NCBI GenBank assembly: GCA_012518325.1
Contig: JAAYSR010000097.1
Location: 1-8,418, forward strand
Length of the DNA: 8,418 nucleotides
Direction: 5' to 3'
From: Bacillota bacterium
GTDB lineage: Bacteria; Bacillota; Limnochordia; Darwinibacteriales; Darwinibacteriaceae
This document shows, piece after piece, positions 1-8,418 of this stretch. The position numbers and the translations under genes are program-made. Below the pieces are notes generated by a model, which was not told the origin of the DNA, made no database searches, and saw nothing but the letters and a program-made list of their open reading frames with translations. Positions within the stretch are counted from its first letter, which is position 1; every line of letters starts with the position of its first letter.

Positions 1-1905
1 GACTTTTACCGGGAGTTCCACTACTCCGGCGATGACCTGGGGGCAGTTTACCAAAAAGATGGGACCGTTTTTAAAGTGTGGGCCCCTACGGCCGATGCGG
101 TGCACCTCGTTGTCTTCCGTTCAGAGGATGATGAGGAGGGGGAAAAGGTCCCGATGCGCCTCGGGGAAAAAGGGGTTTGGCAATGCCGGCTCCGGGGAGA
201 CCTCGACGGTTTTTATTACAACTACCTGGTCACCCATGGGGAAGAAACGGCGGAAGTGGTGGACCCCTATGCCAGGGCGGCAGGGGTCAACGGCCTGAGG
301 GGGCAGATTGCAGATTTGGCAAGAACCAATCCGCCAGGCTGGGACATGGTCAGGCTGCAGCCTTTGGAAAACCCGGTGGATGCGGTGATTTATGAAGTGC
401 ATATTCGGGATCTCACTATCTCAGAGGATGCGGGAATTTCGGCCAAGGGCAAGTTTCTCGGCCTGACTGAAGAGGGAACAGCAACGCCCAAGGGTCTTTC
501 CACCGGGCTGGATCACTTTAAAGAGCTCGGCGTAACACACTTGCATCTTTTGCCCATCTTCGACTTTGCCACGGTGGATGAAGAGAACCCCGACAGCGGT
601 TATAACTGGGGTTATGATCCTTTGAATTTTAATGTGCCGGAAGGTTCTTATGCGACGGATCCCCGGGACGGCCGGGTGCGCATCCGTGAGCTGAAGGAGA
701 TGGTCCAGGGTCTCAGCGGGGCCGGGATCGGGGTGATTATGGATGTGGTCTACAACCACACCTTCCATTCCCTGGCTTCAGCTTTCCACAAGCTCGTCCC
801 CGGCTATTACTACCGGCACCGCCCCGACGGGGGCTTTTCCAACGGTTCGGGCTGCGGCAACGAACTGGCGGACGAAAGGTCCATGGTGCGGAAGTTCATC
901 GTGGATTCAGTGACGTATTGGGCGAAGGAGTACAAAATTGCCGGTTTCCGCTTTGACTTGATGGGGCTCCATCATCTCGAAACGATGCAGGCGGTGCGCC
1001 GTGCCCTGGATGCGGTTGATCCCCAGATCCTGATTTACGGTGAAGGCTGGGCCGCTGGCCCAAGCACACTGCCGGAAGGGCAGCGGGCGCTGAAGGAAAA
1101 CACAATCCAGCTCCCTGGCATTGCATCTTTCTGCAATGACCTGCGGGATGGACTCAAGGGCCATGTCTTCCATACGGAGGAAGGGGGATTCATCCAGGGA
1201 CAAGGCTTTGAGGAAACTGTCAAGTTCGGCATTGTTGGGGCGGTACAGCATCCCCAAATTGATTACACTCAGATTCTTTATTCCAGGGGACCCTGGGCCG
1301 CGGCCCCCAGCCAAAGCGTGGTTTATGCCGAGGCCCATGACAACCTGACTTTATGGGATAAGCTCCTCTGCAGCACACCTTGGGCAAGTGATGCCGACAG
1401 GCTGAAGATGATGAAGCTCGCCCATGCAGTGATCCTGACGAGCCAGGGGATCCCGTTTCTCCATGCCGGCCAGGACTTCGCCCGGACCAAGGGGGGCGAT
1501 CCCAACAGCTACCAGTCGCCGGACCATGTGAACATGCTGGAAGGCAGACGCAAGGAAGAGTTTCTCGAACTTTTCACCTATACCAGGGACTTAATCAGGC
1601 TGCGCAGGGAAAGGCCCGCTTTTCGCCTGCGCAGCGCCGGAGAAGTCAGAAGCAAATTAAGGTTCTTAAATTTCCCGCTGGGAAATATTGTCGGTTATAT
1701 CCTGGGCCCCCATGCCGGAGGCGACAGCTTTGAGACGATTATTGTCATCTTTAACAGCAATAAACAGCCGGTGGAAGTTGCGATTCCGGAAGGCGAATGG
1801 GAGGTCCTGGCCGACGGCGACGGTGTCGGTTCCCTTGGCACTGTCTGCGGGCCTAAGGTTTGGGTTGAGGCAATCAGCCCGCTGATTCTTGGAGGAGGGG
1901 GGTAG
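1..1905 (+). CDS. pulA: Type I pullulanase (GH13 debranching enzyme), 5' end outside window
   Basis: Hydrolyses alpha-1,6 branch points in glycogen, pullulan or limit dextrins. The reading frame is open from base 1, and the codons before the first in-window Met (base 76) already read as pullulanase (YSGDDLGA, then TVFKVWAPTA), so the true start lies upstream. The visible 634 residues compare with about 700 for AmyX-type enzymes, so perhaps 80-100 residues are missing. An N-terminal CBM48-like domain (roughly bases 60-270) precedes the GH13 barrel. The type I pullulanase signature YNWGYDP is at 601-621. The conserved GH13 regions are present: DVVYNHT (742-762), nucleophile Asp in RFDLMG (codon 955-957), acid/base Glu in YGEGW (codon 1042-1044) and the His-Asp pair in EAHDN (1336-1341). 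A beta-sandwich C-terminal domain follows. No signal peptide can be judged because the N-terminus is absent. The gene ends 5 bases before glgB, so it probably belongs to the same transcript and acts on intracellular glycogen. It could equally be named amyX. Confidence 0.95.
   Translation, partial: DFYREFHYSGDDLGAVYQKDGTVFKVWAPTADAVHLVVFRSEDDEEGEKVPMRLGEKGVWQCRLRGDLDGFYYNYLVTHGEETAEVVDPYARAAGVNGLRGQIADLARTNPPGWDMVRLQPLENPVDAVIYEVHIRDLTISEDAGISAKGKFLGLTEEGTATPKGLSTGLDHFKELGVTHLHLLPIFDFATVDEENPDSGYNWGYDPLNFNVPEGSYATDPRDGRVRIRELKEMVQGLSGAGIGVIMDVVYNHTFHSLASAFHKLVPGYYYRHRPDGGFSNGSGCGNELADERSMVRKFIVDSVTYWAKEYKIAGFRFDLMGLHHLETMQAVRRALDAVDPQILIYGEGWAAGPSTLPEGQRALKENTIQLPGIASFCNDLRDGLKGHVFHTEEGGFIQGQGFEETVKFGIVGAVQHPQIDYTQILYSRGPWAAAPSQSVVYAEAHDNLTLWDKLLCSTPWASDADRLKMMKLAHAVILTSQGIPFLHAGQDFARTKGGDPNSYQSPDHVNMLEGRRKEEFLELFTYTRDLIRLRRERPAFRLRSAGEVRSKLRFLNFPLGNIVGYILGPHAGGDSFETIIVIFNSNKQPVEVAIPEGEWEVLADGDGVGSLGTVCGPKVWVEAISPLILGGGG
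1891..1900 (+). promoter_or_regulatory. Ribosome binding site of glgB
   Basis: The purine run GGAGGAGGGG forms the last codons of the pullulanase gene and lies 10 bases before the GTG at 1911. Two overlapping GGAGG cores are present. It supports the GTG start over later in-frame ATGs, and its position inside the upstream gene suggests translational coupling. Confidence 0.75.
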
Positions 1906-1910
1906 AGGCT

Positions 1911-3833
1911 GTGGAAAAGTGGCAGGCGTCTGCGTTAAACGAGTTCGATCGCTATCTGTTCCACCAGGGGACCCATTATGCCGCGTATACGTTTATGGGC
2001 GGGCATTTGCGGGAAGAAGGGGGACAAGCCGGCGCCCGCTTTACCGTCTGGGCCCCCAAGGCTACAAGGGTTTCTGTGGTGGGGGACTTTAACCAATGGG
2101 ACGGCCGGAAAAACCCCTTGGAAAAAATGCCCGAATCCGGTCTTTGGAGTGCCTTCGTGCCGGGCCTGAAGGAAGGGGACATTTACAAATACGAGATTCT
2201 AACCCCACAGGGCACCCTGCTTCTTAAAGCAGACCCCTACGCCTTCTGGGCGGAGAAAAAGCCCAGTACCGCCTCGCGCCTCTGCAATCTCCAGGGCTAT
2301 GAGTGGAAGGACCAAAAGTGGCAGGCAAAAAAGGCGAAGGGCGACCATTTCTCCGAGCCCATGCTGATTTATGAAGTGCACCTTGGCTCCTGGCGCTGCC
2401 GCGGCTATGAGAATTATTACACCTACCAGGAATTAACAGAGGAATTGATTGATTATGTGGTAGATATGGGATACACCCATATCGAGCTTCTGCCGATTAT
2501 GGAGCATCCCTTTGACGGTTCCTGGGGCTACCAGGTGATGGGCTACTATGCAGCCACCAGCCGCTACGGGCATCCCAAGGACTTTATGGCCTTTATCGAC
2601 CGCTGCCATCAGCGGGGGATCGGCGTGATCTTAGACTGGGTACCCGGCCATTTTGTCAAGGACGATCCCGGCCTGCGTCTCTTTGACGGCACCCCCTGCT
2701 ATGAGTACGAAGAAGCGAGAAGGGCTGAAAACAAGGGCTGGGGCACCAGCAATTTTGATCTGGGCAAGACCGAGGTGCAAAGCTTTCTAATCTCCAACGC
2801 CCTCTTCTGGCTCGATGTTTTCCATATCGACGGTTTAAGGGTGGATGCGGTGGCGTCCATGCTCTATCTGGACTACGGACGGAAGCCGGGGGAATGGAAC
2901 CCCAACTCCAGGGGCGGCCGGGAAAACCTGGAGGGCATTGCCTTTCTGCGCAAGCTCAACGAAGAAGTCTTCGCCCGCTTTCCCAAGGCACTGATGATGG
3001 CCGAGGAGAGCACCGCCTGGCCCCTGGTGACGATGCCGACATACCTGGGGGGCCTGGGTTTTAACTACAAGTGGAATATGGGCTGGATGAACGACATGCT
3101 CCGCTATATGAAGGAAGATCCGATTCACCGCAAGTACCACCATAATCTAGTGACTTTCTCCTTTATGTACGCCTTCAGCGAAAACTTTGTGCTGCCCCTC
3201 TCCCATGATGAAGTGGTCCACGGCAAGCGCTCCCTCTTGGATAAGATGCCGGGGGACTACTGGCAGAAGTTTGCCAACCTCAGGGCCTTCCTGGGCTATA
3301 TGATGGGGCATCCCGGCAAGAAACTGCTCTTTATGGGCTATGAGTTCGGCCAGTTTATTGAGTGGAAGTATGATGAGGATCTGGACTGGCACTTGCTTGA
3401 CTACCCCATGCACCGTCAGCTTTGGGAGTATAACAAGGCGCTGAACCGTTTTTACCGGGAAAACCCCTGCCTCTGGGAGCTGGACCAGAGCTGGGAAGGC
3501 TTTGCCTGGATCGACGCCAATGACAGCCAGCAGAGCGTGGTGTCTTTCTTGAGAAGGGCCAAGGATCCTCAGGACTTTTTAGTGGTTGTGGTCAATTTTA
3601 CTCCGGTGGTCCGGGAACCCTACCGCATCGGAGTGCCGGAACCCGGCACATACATAGAAGTGTTCAACAGCGACGATCCTGCCTGGGGAGGTTCGGGGCA
3701 GGCCAATGCAGATCCTGTGCAGGCAGAAGATTTGCCCTGGCATGACCAGCCATGTTCCATCGAACTGAAGCTGCCTCCGCTGGCCGCTGTCTTCCTGCGC
3801 AGGGACGCAAGTACAGAAAAACGGGAGGGGTAG
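1911..3833 (+). CDS. glgB: 1,4-alpha-glucan branching enzyme GlgB
   Basis: Cuts an alpha-1,4 glucan chain and reattaches it by an alpha-1,6 bond, making the branches of glycogen in the cytoplasm. It has 640 residues: a short N-terminal stretch with the typical LFHQGTHY motif, a CBM48 domain (about 43-130, starting RFTVWAP and including GDFNQWDG), the GH13 barrel, and a C-terminal beta domain. The conserved regions are DWVPGHF, GLRVDAV with nucleophile Asp312, MMAEES with acid/base Glu365, and LSHDEVVHGK with Asp433. The spacings 312-365-433 (53 and 68) equal those of E. coli Asp405, Glu458 and Asp526 as I recall them, which supports an intact enzyme. It lacks the extra N-terminal module of the 728-residue E. 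coli protein, as is usual in Bacillota. The GTG start at 1911 is chosen because of the strong ribosome binding site and because it preserves the conserved N-terminus. Only 2 bases separate its stop from the glgC ATG. Confidence 0.97.
   Translation: MEKWQASALNEFDRYLFHQGTHYAAYTFMGGHLREEGGQAGARFTVWAPKATRVSVVGDFNQWDGRKNPLEKMPESGLWSAFVPGLKEGDIYKYEILTPQGTLLLKADPYAFWAEKKPSTASRLCNLQGYEWKDQKWQAKKAKGDHFSEPMLIYEVHLGSWRCRGYENYYTYQELTEELIDYVVDMGYTHIELLPIMEHPFDGSWGYQVMGYYAATSRYGHPKDFMAFIDRCHQRGIGVILDWVPGHFVKDDPGLRLFDGTPCYEYEEARRAENKGWGTSNFDLGKTEVQSFLISNALFWLDVFHIDGLRVDAVASMLYLDYGRKPGEWNPNSRGGRENLEGIAFLRKLNEEVFARFPKALMMAEESTAWPLVTMPTYLGGLGFNYKWNMGWMNDMLRYMKEDPIHRKYHHNLVTFSFMYAFSENFVLPLSHDEVVHGKRSLLDKMPGDYWQKFANLRAFLGYMMGHPGKKLLFMGYEFGQFIEWKYDEDLDWHLLDYPMHRQLWEYNKALNRFYRENPCLWELDQSWEGFAWIDANDSQQSVVSFLRRAKDPQDFLVVVVNFTPVVREPYRIGVPEPGTYIEVFNSDDPAWGGSGQANADPVQAEDLPWHDQPCSIELKLPPLAAVFLRRDASTEKREG
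3823..3830 (+). promoter_or_regulatory. Ribosome binding site of glgC
   Basis: GGGAGGGG sits at the extreme 3' end of glgB with 5 bases (7 from the GGGAGG core) to the ATG at 3836. It decides the glgC start: the in-frame ATG at 3752 would add 28 residues that overlap glgB and resemble nothing in GlgC proteins. Confidence 0.8.
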
Positions 3834-3835
3834 TA

Positions 3836-5074
<1,239 letters not shown>

Positions 5075-5086
5075 GGGGGGAGAAGG
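5075..5086 (+). promoter_or_regulatory. Ribosome binding site of glgD
   Basis: The all-purine spacer GGGGGGAGAAGG fills the whole 12-base gap between the glgC stop and the glgD ATG at 5087. Which stretch pairs with the 16S rRNA is not certain. Confidence 0.65.
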
Positions 5087-6202
5087 ATGAGAAACTTACT
5101 TGGCATTATTGACTTGTCAGAACATGCGGAAAGCCTGGGAGAGCTCGCCGCCCACCGCACCTTAGGGGCTGTGCCCTTCGGCGGCCGCTACCGGATCATT
5201 GACTTTACGCTGAGCAATATGGTGAATGCCGGCATCCGCAATGTGGGCATTCTTTTGAACGACCGCTTCGGACCCCTCCTGGACCATATTAAAGACGGCA
5301 AGGAGTGGGATCTGAACAGGCAGAGGGACGGCATGTTCCTTCTGCCGGCGCCCCTTCGCACCGACAGCGGCGAGGGGATCAGCAGCAACCTGATCAATCT
5401 GCGCCACAACATCGGCTACCTGGAGAAGAGCAGGCAGGAGTACGCCCTCTTTTCCGGCTGCGGCATGGTGACCAACATTGACTACCAGGCGGTCTTAGCC
5501 TTCCATCTGGAGAAAAAGGCGGATATTACAGTAATTTACAGTCAGATGCACAATCTGCAGGAAGACTCCCCCTACACAGCTTTAGTGGTGGACGAAGGGG
5601 GCAGGGTGACGGACATGGCCCTGAACCCCAGGCACTGCACAAGCCGCAAGGTGTCCCTGAATATGTATGTGCTGCGCAAGGACCTCCTTTTAAACCTGGT
5701 GGACCACTACAGCGCCAGGCAGAAGCGGGACCTCTTTACAGATGCGATTATGCCCCGCCTGGCGGAGCTCAGAATCTACGGCTATGAGCATAAGGGCTAT
5801 GTGGGGGCGATTAACTCCCTAAAGAGCTATTACCAGCGCAGCATGGACCTGCTGAAGCCTGAAGTGTGGCAGGATCTCTTCTTCACCCACGGTCAGATCA
5901 GCACCAAGGTCAAGCATGAACCGCCGGTGCGCTATCTGCCGGGCTCCAAGGTTTCCAACTCCCTGATTGCCACCGGCTGCACCATTGAAGGGACGGTGGA
6001 AAACAGCATCCTCTTCAGGGGCGTGGAAGTGGGGGCAGGGGTAGTGATTAAGGATTCCATCGTGATGCAGAAGGCGAAACTGGGCCCCGGCGTGACGCTG
6101 AGGAATGTGATCTTAGACAAGGACGTAACCATTACTGCAGGCAAGAGTTTGGCCGGGGATCCGAGTTTCCCGGTTGTGATCAGCAAGGCGGCGGTTGTGT
6201 AA
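5087..6202 (+). CDS. glgD: GlgD, non-catalytic (regulatory) subunit of ADP-glucose pyrophosphorylase
   Basis: A GlgC paralogue of 371 residues, found next to glgC in Bacillota, where it joins GlgC in a mixed complex and raises its activity. The fold is kept: AVPFGGRYRIIDFTLSNM near residue 28 matches GlgC closely, and a C-terminal beta-helix (GCTIEGTVENSILFRGVEV) is visible. The active site is not. The N-terminus (MRNLLGIIDL) has no GGQGSRL loop, the GlgC motif SGDH is replaced by SGCG (Cys125 where GlgC has Asp128), and no FxEKP motif with its substrate-binding lysine can be found (MALNPRHCTS occupies that region). I infer that it does not catalyse the reaction alone. There is no frameshift or internal stop, so this is the normal GlgD form and not a decaying copy. 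The gene lies 12 bases after glgC and 18 before glgA. Confidence 0.95.
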   Translation: MRNLLGIIDLSEHAESLGELAAHRTLGAVPFGGRYRIIDFTLSNMVNAGIRNVGILLNDRFGPLLDHIKDGKEWDLNRQRDGMFLLPAPLRTDSGEGISSNLINLRHNIGYLEKSRQEYALFSGCGMVTNIDYQAVLAFHLEKKADITVIYSQMHNLQEDSPYTALVVDEGGRVTDMALNPRHCTSRKVSLNMYVLRKDLLLNLVDHYSARQKRDLFTDAIMPRLAELRIYGYEHKGYVGAINSLKSYYQRSMDLLKPEVWQDLFFTHGQISTKVKHEPPVRYLPGSKVSNSLIATGCTIEGTVENSILFRGVEVGAGVVIKDSIVMQKAKLGPGVTLRNVILDKDVTITAGKSLAGDPSFPVVISKAAVV

Positions 6203-6207
6203 GGGCA

Positions 6208-6213
6208 GGGAGG
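6208..6213 (+). promoter_or_regulatory. Ribosome binding site of glgA
   Basis: GGGAGG with 7 bases to the GTG at 6221 supports this GTG as the glgA start. An ATG at 6216 is closer to the site but is followed after one codon by TGA (6222-6224). Confidence 0.78.
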
Positions 6214-6220
6214 CGATGAA

Positions 6221-7657
6221 GTGAAAGTTTTATTTGTGGCGGCGGAAGGCGTCCCCTTCTCCAAAACCGGCGGCCTGGCAGATGTGATCGGGGCTTTGCC
6301 CAAGGAGCTGAAAAACCTGGGGATAAACGTGGCAGTTGTGCTGCCGAAGTACGGGGATACCGCCGATGAATACGCTAGCAGGATGGAACTCGTGCATCGC
6401 ATGAGTGTGCAGGTGGGCTGGCGCAACCAGTACTGCGGTGTGCTGAAGCTCGTCCATGACGGTGTGCCCTTCTACTTTATTGACAACGAGGCTCACTTTA
6501 AAAGGCCCGGCACCTACGGCTTTTTCGATGACGGGGAGCGCTTCTCATTCTTTAACCGGGCGGTTTTGGAGGCTTTGCCCTTTATGGGTTTTCAGCCGGA
6601 GATCATCCACTGCCATGACTGGCATGCGGGGATGGTGCCGGTGCTTTTGACCCAGTACCGCAACCAGGAGTTTTACAGCAGGATCAAAACAGTCTTTACC
6701 GTCCACAACCTCCAGTACCAGGGGGTGTTTCCCAAGAGCGTCCTGGGGGACCTGCTGGGGCTGGGCTGGGAGCATTTCAACGTCAACGGGGTGGAGTTCC
6801 ACGACCAGGTGAGCTTTATGAAAGGCGGCCTGAACTATGCCAATGCCCTGACGACAGTGAGCCCCACCTATGCCCAGGAGATTCAGCATCCCTTCTACGG
6901 GGCGAACCTGGAAGGGGTGCTGGCCAGAAGGCAGTCCTTTTTGAGCGGAATCTTAAACGGCATCGACACCGAGGAGTGGAACCCCCAGACCGATGCATAT
7001 CTCACAAGAAACTACACCTGGCGCTCCTGGAAGCGGAAGGAAGAAAACAAAACAGCCCTCCAGGAAGAGCTTGGCCTCAGGCAGGACCCAAACATCCCCT
7101 TGATCGGCATGGTCACCCGCCTGGCCAAGCAGAAGGGCCTGGATCTTGTGGCCCATGTGCTGCATGAAATTTTGGAGATGGATCTCCAAATCGCAGTGCT
7201 CGGAACAGGTGAAGCCCAGTTTGAAGAGCTGTTCAGGCACTTTGCAGGGAGGTTCCCGGACAAGGTGAGCGCCAATATTAAGTTTGAAAATGCGCTGGCG
7301 CACAAAATCTATGCAGCTTCGGACCTCTTTTTGATGCCCTCCCTCTTTGAACCCTGCGGCCTGGGACAGATGATTGCCATGCGCTACGGTTCCCTGCCCA
7401 TTGTGCGGGAAACGGGAGGCTTAAAGGATACTGTTCTGCCCTACAACCAGGTGACAGATGAGGGCCTGGGCTTCAGCTTTGCCAACTACAACGCCCATGA
7501 GCTCCTTGATACTGTAAGAAGGGCTGTAAAGCTTTATGAAGAGGATAAAGAAGGGGCGTGGAAGCGGATGGTTATGCGGGCGATGCGGGCTGACTTCAGC
7601 TGGGGAGCAAGCGCCCTGAAGTACAAGGAGCTTTATGAACAGGTGATCAGCGACTAG
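6221..7657 (+). CDS. glgA: Glycogen synthase GlgA (ADP-glucose type, GT5)
   Basis: Transfers glucose from ADP-glucose to the non-reducing end of an alpha-1,4 glucan with retention of configuration. It has 478 residues in two Rossmann-like halves (GT-B fold). The N-terminal half carries the ADP-glucose-binding KTGGLADV motif (Lys15), HCHDWHAGMVPVLL and VSPTYAQEI. The linker region has LNGIDTEEWNP. The C-terminal half carries VTRLAKQKGLDL (Arg300, Lys305) and the retaining-transferase motif LFEPCGLGQM (Glu377). These numbers match the E. coli residues Lys15, Arg300, Lys305 and Glu377 as I recall them, so there is essentially no net insertion or deletion before the active site. The GTG start is chosen because the KVLFVAAEG strand normally begins right at the N-terminus and a ribosome binding site lies 7 bases upstream. 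It consumes the product of GlgC/GlgD encoded just upstream. Confidence 0.97.
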   Translation: MKVLFVAAEGVPFSKTGGLADVIGALPKELKNLGINVAVVLPKYGDTADEYASRMELVHRMSVQVGWRNQYCGVLKLVHDGVPFYFIDNEAHFKRPGTYGFFDDGERFSFFNRAVLEALPFMGFQPEIIHCHDWHAGMVPVLLTQYRNQEFYSRIKTVFTVHNLQYQGVFPKSVLGDLLGLGWEHFNVNGVEFHDQVSFMKGGLNYANALTTVSPTYAQEIQHPFYGANLEGVLARRQSFLSGILNGIDTEEWNPQTDAYLTRNYTWRSWKRKEENKTALQEELGLRQDPNIPLIGMVTRLAKQKGLDLVAHVLHEILEMDLQIAVLGTGEAQFEELFRHFAGRFPDKVSANIKFENALAHKIYAASDLFLMPSLFEPCGLGQMIAMRYGSLPIVRETGGLKDTVLPYNQVTDEGLGFSFANYNAHELLDTVRRAVKLYEEDKEGAWKRMVMRAMRADFSWGASALKYKELYEQVISD

Positions 7658-7665
7658 AAAGGGGA
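7658..7665 (+). promoter_or_regulatory. Ribosome binding site of the GH2 gene
   Basis: AAAGGGGA directly after the glgA stop, with 5 bases to the GTG at 7671. It is weaker than the sites before glgB and glgC but well placed, and no in-frame ATG is nearby. Confidence 0.6.
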
Positions 7666-7670
7666 TAGAA

Positions 7671-8418
7671 GTGCGGCAGGTAATTGAGTTTAATCACAAC
7701 TGGCGGTACAAAGAGGAGTGGAAGGCTGAATTTGTCTCCCCAGGCTTCGATGACAGCAGCTGGGAAAAGGTGCATGTGCCCCATACCAACCTGGAACTTC
7801 CTTACAATTACTTCGATGAAAAGAGCTACCAGTTTATCTCAGCCTACCGAAAGACCTTCGAGCTGGATCAAAGCTTTCAGGGCAAACGCATTTTAGTCAA
7901 CTTCGAAGCTGTCATGGCCTATGCGGAAGTTTACCTAAACGGCAGACTGGTGGGCAGCCACAAGGGTGGCTACACGCCTTTCAGCCTTGATCTGACAGAC
8001 CATGTGCTGTTTGGCCAGGAAAATGTCCTCACCGTCCAGGTAGACTCCAGGGAGCGGGACGACATTCCCCCCTTTGGACATATGATCGACTATCTCTGTT
8101 ACGGCGGGATCTACCGTGAAGTGAGCCTGAGCATTTTAGATCCTTTATACATCAAGAACGTCTTTGCCAAGCCCCAAAAGGTGCTGGAAGAGAAGAAGCA
8201 GGTGGAGACCACGGTGTTCCTGAAGAACACCAGCGCCGCAGAAGAGAATATTACGGTTGAAGTCAGCCTGAGCAGAGAAGGCAAAGAAATAGCAAGACAA
8301 AAGAAAACAGTCATAGTTTCTCCAGGCGCAGAAGAAAGCTTTGATATCTGCCTTACAGATCTGACAGGGATCAAGCTCTGGGACATTGACAATCCGAACC
8401 TTTATGATCTGAAAGTCA
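7671..8418 (+). CDS. Glycoside hydrolase family 2 protein, N-terminal part (3' end outside window)
   Basis: The frame is open from a GTG at 7671 to the window end, giving 249 codons plus one base. It matches the N-terminal domains of GH2 enzymes (beta-galactosidase, beta-glucuronidase or beta-mannosidase type). The first ~155 residues are the jelly-roll sugar-binding domain: FNHNWRYK, DDSSWEKVHVPHT, YRKTFEL, the core NFEAVMAYAEVYLNG, GGYTPFSLDLT, and the hallmark GGIYREV at residues 145-151. An immunoglobulin-like beta-sandwich follows (about 157 onward) and is cut by the window end at NPNLYDLKV. The TIM barrel with the catalytic glutamates lies beyond the window, so the substrate cannot be told. 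GH2 proteins are often 600-1000 residues, so most of the gene is missing. The N-terminus (MRQVIEFNHNW) has no signal peptide, so the enzyme is probably cytoplasmic. It follows glgA by 13 bases and may be co-transcribed with it. Codon use becomes more A-rich after about base 8200. Confidence 0.88.
   Translation, partial: MRQVIEFNHNWRYKEEWKAEFVSPGFDDSSWEKVHVPHTNLELPYNYFDEKSYQFISAYRKTFELDQSFQGKRILVNFEAVMAYAEVYLNGRLVGSHKGGYTPFSLDLTDHVLFGQENVLTVQVDSRERDDIPPFGHMIDYLCYGGIYREVSLSILDPLYIKNVFAKPQKVLEEKKQVETTVFLKNTSAAEENITVEVSLSREGKEIARQKKTVIVSPGAEESFDICLTDLTGIKLWDIDNPNLYDLKV

Noticed and set aside
907..1338. Open minus-strand frame of 143 codons inside the pullulanase gene
   Set aside because: It lies antisense to conserved catalytic regions of the pullulanase, and its translation shows no recognisable domain. 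It is a by-product of GC-rich codon use.
387..2383. Similar stretches encoding IYEVH in the pullulanase (near 388-402) and glgB (near 2367-2381)
   Set aside because: This is the shared first strand of the GH13 barrel. The two genes are distant homologues, and the likeness stops outside conserved motifs.
3752..3835. Longer glgC start at the ATG at 3752, adding 28 residues
   Set aside because: It would overlap glgB by over 80 bases, the added peptide does not resemble GlgC, and the ATG at 3836 has a well-spaced ribosome binding site and gives the family's normal N-terminus.
5932..6426. Open minus-strand frame of 164 codons across the glgD-glgA junction
   Set aside because: The translation is low-complexity Ser/Thr/Pro-rich, typical of the antisense of a beta-helix and Rossmann gene, and both + strand genes are clearly real.

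Overview
The window is one tightly packed, single-strand block of carbohydrate-metabolism genes. It holds six consecutive coding regions, all on the + strand, with gaps of 2 to 18 bases: a type I pullulanase (5' end outside the window), glgB (branching enzyme), glgC (ADP-glucose pyrophosphorylase, catalytic type), glgD (the degenerate GlgC paralogue), glgA (glycogen synthase) and the start of a glycoside hydrolase family 2 (GH2) gene that runs off the 3' end. No stretch longer than 18 bases lacks a coding assignment. I see no RNA gene, mobile element, CRISPR array, promoter or terminator.

The organism is most likely a Bacillota (Firmicutes), probably Clostridia-like, with a GC content that looks clearly above 50%. 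The reasons are the glgC-glgD pair, which is a Bacillota trait, the short GlgB without the extra N-terminal module of the E. coli enzyme, strong purine-rich ribosome binding sites, and frequent GTG starts (three of the five starts visible here). I cannot name a genus.

The genes form a glycogen (alpha-1,4/1,6-glucan) operon. GlgC, with GlgD as probable non-catalytic partner, makes ADP-glucose from glucose-1-phosphate and ATP. GlgA polymerises it into alpha-1,4 chains and GlgB adds alpha-1,6 branches. The pullulanase can remove branches and probably fills the debranching role that GlgX plays in E. coli. No glycogen phosphorylase lies within the window. The catalytic residues expected for the pullulanase, GlgB, GlgC and GlgA can all be found, so these four look functional. 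GlgD lacks the nucleotide-binding and catalytic motifs.

The only genuinely unexpected member is the GH2 gene directly behind glgA, since GH2 enzymes act on beta-linked sugars (beta-galactosides, beta-glucuronides, beta-mannosides) and not on glycogen. Overall this is a well-understood locus. I found no convincing sign of an undescribed system, and the interest scores reflect that.
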